From positions 642,001 through 706,000 of the forward strand of contig NZ_CP056032.1 in NCBI RefSeq assembly GCF_013375035.1: a DNA stretch of 64,000 bases. The letters run 5' to 3'. Positions 60,819 to 64,000 of the stretch are shown piece by piece. A program made the position numbers and the translations under genes. This stretch comes from Spirosoma sp. KUDC1026 (GTDB lineage: Bacteria > Bacteroidota > Bacteroidia > Cytophagales > Spirosomataceae). The first letter of the stretch is position 1; each line of letters begins with the position of its first letter. The notes under the pieces are model-generated. The model worked only from the letters and a program-made list of their open reading frames with translations, did no database searches and was not told the DNA's origin.

Positions 60819-61475
60819 CCCAATAACGACTACCTGTGTCCAGAGACTACTGTTCGGATTATCCAGCAGCGTGCGTATTTCGTGGGCCTCGTGACCCGAC
60901 CAGACAGCCAGCAACGAACGGGGCGTCATCCCCAGGAAGCCGCCCAGCAGAATGTTTTTAAGCCGCGCACCCGATAGCGCGAATAAAAGATTGGTCAGAC
61001 CAAAGGGCAGAATGGGTGAGAGTTTGGCGAAAAATATCACCTCAAGCTCCTTCCCCCGAATCCGATCCAGTACCGACTGCGCTTTGGGATTACGACGCAG
61101 GAATTTGAGAAATCGGTCGTGGTCAATCCAGTGGACCAGTAAATTGATCAGTAGAATTCCTCCCAGGTTGATGATGAAGATGGGCAGCACCGCATTCCAC
61201 CCCAGAAAATAACCGAAGATGAGCGCCAGAATAGTGGGCGGGGTCAAAGCCGCCGATGTGATGGTGCACACTAACGTAATCAGTGCCCACTCCCAACCCG
61301 TAAATTCAGCAATGAATTTCTCGTAAACAACCGCATAGTAAGTCAGCACCGACGTAAAGACGACGGGTGTTATGGATAGTAATACGCCCGCAATGGCTGG
61401 GCCCGTGATTTTAGATCGTATATAAGGGTTCACTACGTAACAAACCTCAAAAGGCCTGATGTTGTTGATGGCCAT
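60762..61475 (-). CDS. VTT/TVP38-TMEM64 (DedA superfamily) membrane protein
   Basis: 237 aa, about six membrane segments. The core has TSAALTPPTILALIFGYFLG, FLRRNPKAQSVLDRIRGKEL, FFAKLSPILPFGLTNLLFAL, SGARLKNILLGGFLGMTPRS and LLAVWSGH. The re-entrant Gly/Pro-rich loops and the FxxR/SP region are typical of VTT domains, thought to be lipid scramblases or transporters. Its start lies 15 bases from the divergent cystathionine synthase gene. Confidence 0.85.
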   Translation of the reverse strand: MAINNIRPFEVCYVVNPYIRSKITGPAIAGVLLSITPVVFTSVLTYYAVVYEKFIAEFTGWEWALITLVCTITSAALTPPTILALIFGYFLGWNAVLPIFIINLGGILLINLLVHWIDHDRFLKFLRRNPKAQSVLDRIRGKELEVIFFAKLSPILPFGLTNLLFALSGARLKNILLGGFLGMTPRSLLAVWSGHEAHEIRTLLDNPNSSLWTQVVVIGLIVVSIAGLWQVVRRALR

Positions 61476-61490
61476 TTACTACCTTCGGGC

Positions 61491-62630
61491 ATGAAATTCG
61501 GAACAAAAGCCATTCACGCGGGGATCGAACCGGACCCAACAACGGGCGCCATCATGACGCCTATTTACCAAACGTCAACCTACGTTCAGGAATCGCCGGG
61601 TAAGCATAAAGGCTATGAATACGCTCGGACGCAGAACCCTACGCGAACCGTGTTGCAAAATAACCTGGCTGCGCTCGAAAACGGCAAACATGGAATTTGT
61701 TATGCGTCGGGACTGGGTGCTACCGACGCCATTCTTAAACTCTTCAAACCCGGCGATGAAATTATTGCCAGTAGCGACCTCTACGGCGGCACATACCGGA
61801 TTATGGTGCGGGTTTTCCAGGAGTTTGGCCTGACCTTTAAATTTATCAGCTTAGACGACCCAGCCAATCTGGAAGCGGCCATTACGCCCGCGACGAAAAT
61901 GGTCTGGATTGAAACGCCAACAAACCCACTCCTTCGGTTGGTTGATATTACGGCTATTGCTGTGATCACGAAACAGCGTGGCATCCGGCTCGTTGTCGAT
62001 AATACGTTTGCTTCGCCTTATTTACAAAACCCACTCGATCTGGGCGCTGATATCGTGGTGCACTCGGCAACTAAGTACCTCGGTGGCCACTCCGATACGG
62101 TTATGGGCGCTATTGTCTTGAATGACGATGAGATAGCCAAGCGATTGGAATTTATTCAAAATGCCTGTGGTGCCGTACCGGGCCCGCAGGATTGTTTCCT
62201 GGTATTGCGAGGTATCAAAACACTGCACGTCCGGATGCAGCGCCACGGTGAGAACGCCCTCCAGGTAGCTCAATACCTGGCGCAGCATCCTAAGGTGGGT
62301 CAGGTTTATTATCCAGGTCTGACCGACCATCCGGGACACGAGCTGGCGAAGCGGCAGATGCGCGGTTTCGGCGGCATGCTCTCCTTCGAACTCAAAGGCG
62401 ATTCCATGCCCGAAGCGGTTCGGGTGATGGAGAGTTTCCACGTATTCTCCCTGGGTGAATCGCTAGGAGGGGTCGAATCCCTTTGCACGCACCCCGCCAG
62501 CATGACCCATGCCAGTATTCCGAAAGAAGAGCGGGAAAAGAACGGATTGAAGGACACCCTGATCCGGCTCAGCGTCGGTATTGAGGACATAGCAGATTTA
62601 ATCCAGGATCTGGAACAGGCAATCGGATAA
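61491..62630 (+). CDS. cystathionine gamma-synthase / Cys-Met metabolism PLP enzyme
   Basis: 379 aa. [80 protein letters not shown], the PLP Lys in [20 protein letters not shown] and [21 protein letters not shown]. It could act as cystathionine gamma-synthase, gamma-lyase or O-acetylhomoserine sulfhydrylase; the sequence alone does not settle it. The promoter must lie within the divergent VTT gene. Confidence 0.9.
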   Translation: MKFGTKAIHAGIEPDPTTGAIMTPIYQTSTYVQESPGKHKGYEYARTQNPTRTVLQNNLAALENGKHGICYASGLGATDAILKLFKPGDEIIASSDLYGGTYRIMVRVFQEFGLTFKFISLDDPANLEAAITPATKMVWIETPTNPLLRLVDITAIAVITKQRGIRLVVDNTFASPYLQNPLDLGADIVVHSATKYLGGHSDTVMGAIVLNDDEIAKRLEFIQNACGAVPGPQDCFLVLRGIKTLHVRMQRHGENALQVAQYLAQHPKVGQVYYPGLTDHPGHELAKRQMRGFGGMLSFELKGDSMPEAVRVMESFHVFSLGESLGGVESLCTHPASMTHASIPKEEREKNGLKDTLIRLSVGIEDIADLIQDLEQAIG

Positions 62631-62631
62631 C

Positions 62632-62662
62632 AAAAAAGGGTCGGCGCAAACCGACCCTTTTT
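62632..62662. terminator. bidirectional terminator
   Basis: AAAAAAGGGTCGG, loop CGCAAA, CCGACCCTTTTT, between the convergent cystathionine synthase and TonB receptor genes. Confidence 0.92.
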
Positions 62663-62667
62663 ATTGA

Positions 62668-64000
62668 TTAAAATCGTACCCTCACCCCTGCCAGGAAGTT
62701 TCGTCCGGCCTGTGGATAGTAGCCATTGTCGGCTCGTACGGCTCCTTCTGAAATGTAGGCATACGTATATCCATTCGACTCGTACAACTCATTGAAGACA
62801 TTGTTGAACAGCAACGTAAACGTAATTTCCTGCGCAAATTTCGGTTTCAGCGAGTAAATCAGTCGGATGTCATTGGTGAAATACGAATCCAGTTTCCGGC
62901 TTTCATTCGACGTATTGTCCAGATATTGCTTGCCTACATATTTCGACAGCAAGCTTAACTCAAGCCCTTTCACCGGTGTGTACATCAGCTGGGAACCACT
63001 GATTACGTTGGGCGAAAAGGCAATATCTGTCTTGCTGTACTGCCGTGCTTCCTGGAGCCCGTTGTCGAAATTGTCGAGGTACTCCGTGAAATTCCGAATT
63101 TTGTTCTGGCTGAACGTGGCGTTCAGATTCCATTGCAGTTGATTCGTCAGACGCGCCCCGGCTTCTAGTTCGACACCGGCCCGGTAGCTGCTCGGTACGT
63201 TCACCCGATTATAAGCGCCAACGTCGTTCAACTGACCCGACAATACGAGCTGGTTCCGGTAGTTCATGTAATACGCGTTTGCCGTAAACGCCAGCCGGGT
63301 AGTTTGCAGTTTGTAGCCTGCTTCGTAATCGATCAGAGCCTCTGCTCTAGGGCGACTTACGGGAGTTGATTGTGTATAATCATCCCGGTTTGGTTCGCGG
63401 TGGCCAACCCCAACCGACGCATACACCGAATTTTGATCGTTGAGTGTGTACGTCAGACCAGCTTTAGGATTAAAAAATGTCAGGTTGGCATCCTGCTGTA
63501 CGTTCTGTAGCTGACTGTTGAAACCCAGGAACGAGTAATCAATGCGCCGAACCTGCAGGTCGGCGTAGGCGTTGAGTTTCGATGTGAACTGATAGAACGC
63601 TTTGGCATACAGATTAAAATCCGTTTTGGTAGCGTCGTCATTGTAGTATCGATCCCGGATGTTCGTGTTTCCGGCAACCCGCGCCCAGATGATTTCGCCG
63701 AAGTGAGCGCCTTTATACTGGTTCCAGCCCCCACCAATGTTCATTGTCAGCTTTTTAAAGCTGTTAAAGTCGAGCGAAAATACACTGCCGTAAAAGTCAT
63801 TATCCAGCCAGCGACGGCGGATAATGTCCGTCCGCGTGATGACCGAATCGCCGATCACGACGTTGGGCAGACCATAATTGCTGTACCGGTCATTCGGGCG
63901 ATACTGCTCGTAATACCCCCGCCCTTTCGTGTAAAAGGCCGACACATTCAGTCGCCAGTTTCGGCTCAGCTCGTGCGACGTAATGAGCTGGTAGTTATCC
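62668..64000 (-). CDS. TonB-dependent receptor, C-terminal barrel (5' end outside window)
   Basis: The frame is open to the window edge (residues before MSAFYTKGRG read DNYQLITSHELSRNWRLNV), so the first visible GTG is not the start. About 444 residues of a 22-strand barrel are seen: RVDIRRRWLDND-like strands, NQYKGAHFGEIIWARV, FFNPKAGLTYTLNDQNSVYA, VELEAGARLTNQLQWNLNAT and the C-terminal FLAGVRVRF. The plug and signal are outside. Substrate unknown; the strand pattern is like siderophore/vitamin receptors rather than SusC. Confidence 0.88.
   Translation of the reverse strand, partial: DNYQLITSHELSRNWRLNVSAFYTKGRGYYEQYRPNDRYSNYGLPNVVIGDSVITRTDIIRRRWLDNDFYGSVFSLDFNSFKKLTMNIGGGWNQYKGAHFGEIIWARVAGNTNIRDRYYNDDATKTDFNLYAKAFYQFTSKLNAYADLQVRRIDYSFLGFNSQLQNVQQDANLTFFNPKAGLTYTLNDQNSVYASVGVGHREPNRDDYTQSTPVSRPRAEALIDYEAGYKLQTTRLAFTANAYYMNYRNQLVLSGQLNDVGAYNRVNVPSSYRAGVELEAGARLTNQLQWNLNATFSQNKIRNFTEYLDNFDNGLQEARQYSKTDIAFSPNVISGSQLMYTPVKGLELSLLSKYVGKQYLDNTSNESRKLDSYFTNDIRLIYSLKPKFAQEITFTLLFNNVFNELYESNGYTYAYISEGAVRADNGYYPQAGRNFLAGVRVRF

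Noticed and set aside
61476..61490. Possible SAM riboswitch before the cystathionine gamma-synthase gene
   Set aside because: Only 15 bases separate the divergent genes, so there is no room for an aptamer.
1..64000. CRISPR array, rRNA genes, replication origin
   Set aside because: No regularly spaced direct repeats, no rRNA-like sequence and no DnaA-box cluster were seen on reading the window.

Overview
The window is about 52% GC and looks like a chromosomal segment of a member of the Bacteroidota, most likely order Cytophagales (Spirosoma-like). The support is: several promoters of the Bacteroidota form TTTG-N19-TAnnTTTG, weak Shine-Dalgarno signals, TonB-dependent receptors, the gliding lipoprotein GldB, a PorT-like barrel, GGGP synthase, a CbpA/CbpM pair and an S23-type four-helix-bundle gene. 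The genus is inference; no rRNA is present.

Layout. 1-6.3 kb: end of a DUF4301 gene, an Rrf2 regulator with a palindromic operator candidate, and a TonB receptor + IPT/TIG lipoprotein operon preceded by three exact-period 11-bp repeats. 6.4-15.3 kb: M14 peptidase, fluoride channel, APC permease, cbpA-cbpM, uvrA, MgtC-like protein, a small barrel. 15.4-24.3 kb: MBOAT/AlgX-like O-acetylation pair, SMP-30 lactonase, psd, gmhB-like phosphatase, valS, DUF72. 24.3-31 kb is the accessory-looking part: a DUF433/DUF5615 toxin-antitoxin pair, then a histidine operon (hisH, hisA, hisF) controlled by a readable His-rich leader peptide and attenuator. The operon has been invaded by an S23 gene cassette, a 0.8-kb tandem duplication that copied the 3' end of hisA, a 1198-bp IS4-type element with exact ends and target duplication, and a palindromic repeat inserted in frame inside hisF. 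31-43 kb: barrel/GldB divergent pair, MsbA-like ABC transporter, Fur, MutS-like ATPase, tRNA-Phe, a membrane Fe-S/CCG electron-transfer pair, ECF sigma/anti-sigma, gmk, nadD. 43-64 kb: lipoproteins, M28 peptidase, cysS, a sugar kinase, LOG, mpl, arginine decarboxylase, gdhA, a zinc-less DksA-like protein, GGGP synthase, AraC regulator, acyl-CoA dehydrogenase, a MaoC-like protein lacking its catalytic segment, VTT protein, cystathionine gamma-synthase, and the C-terminal part of a second TonB receptor.

The most unusual signal is a family of about 65-80 bp G-rich/C-rich imperfect palindromes with a shared arm (consensus GGGGCAnnGGGTATAGG). Three copies occur: two lie in frame inside conserved genes (uvrA, hisF) and encode extra loops, and one lies between genes. 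They behave like coding-tolerated mobile palindromes, comparable in concept to Rickettsia palindromic elements. A second, purine-rich palindrome family flanks the S23 gene and occurs as a solo hairpin after hisF. A third shared palindrome core (AGTATGCAYGCATACT) occurs next to tRNA-Phe and upstream of the acyl-CoA dehydrogenase gene. The his leader (MITTETHFFHHHARH) with mutually exclusive hairpins is a complete, testable regulatory system.
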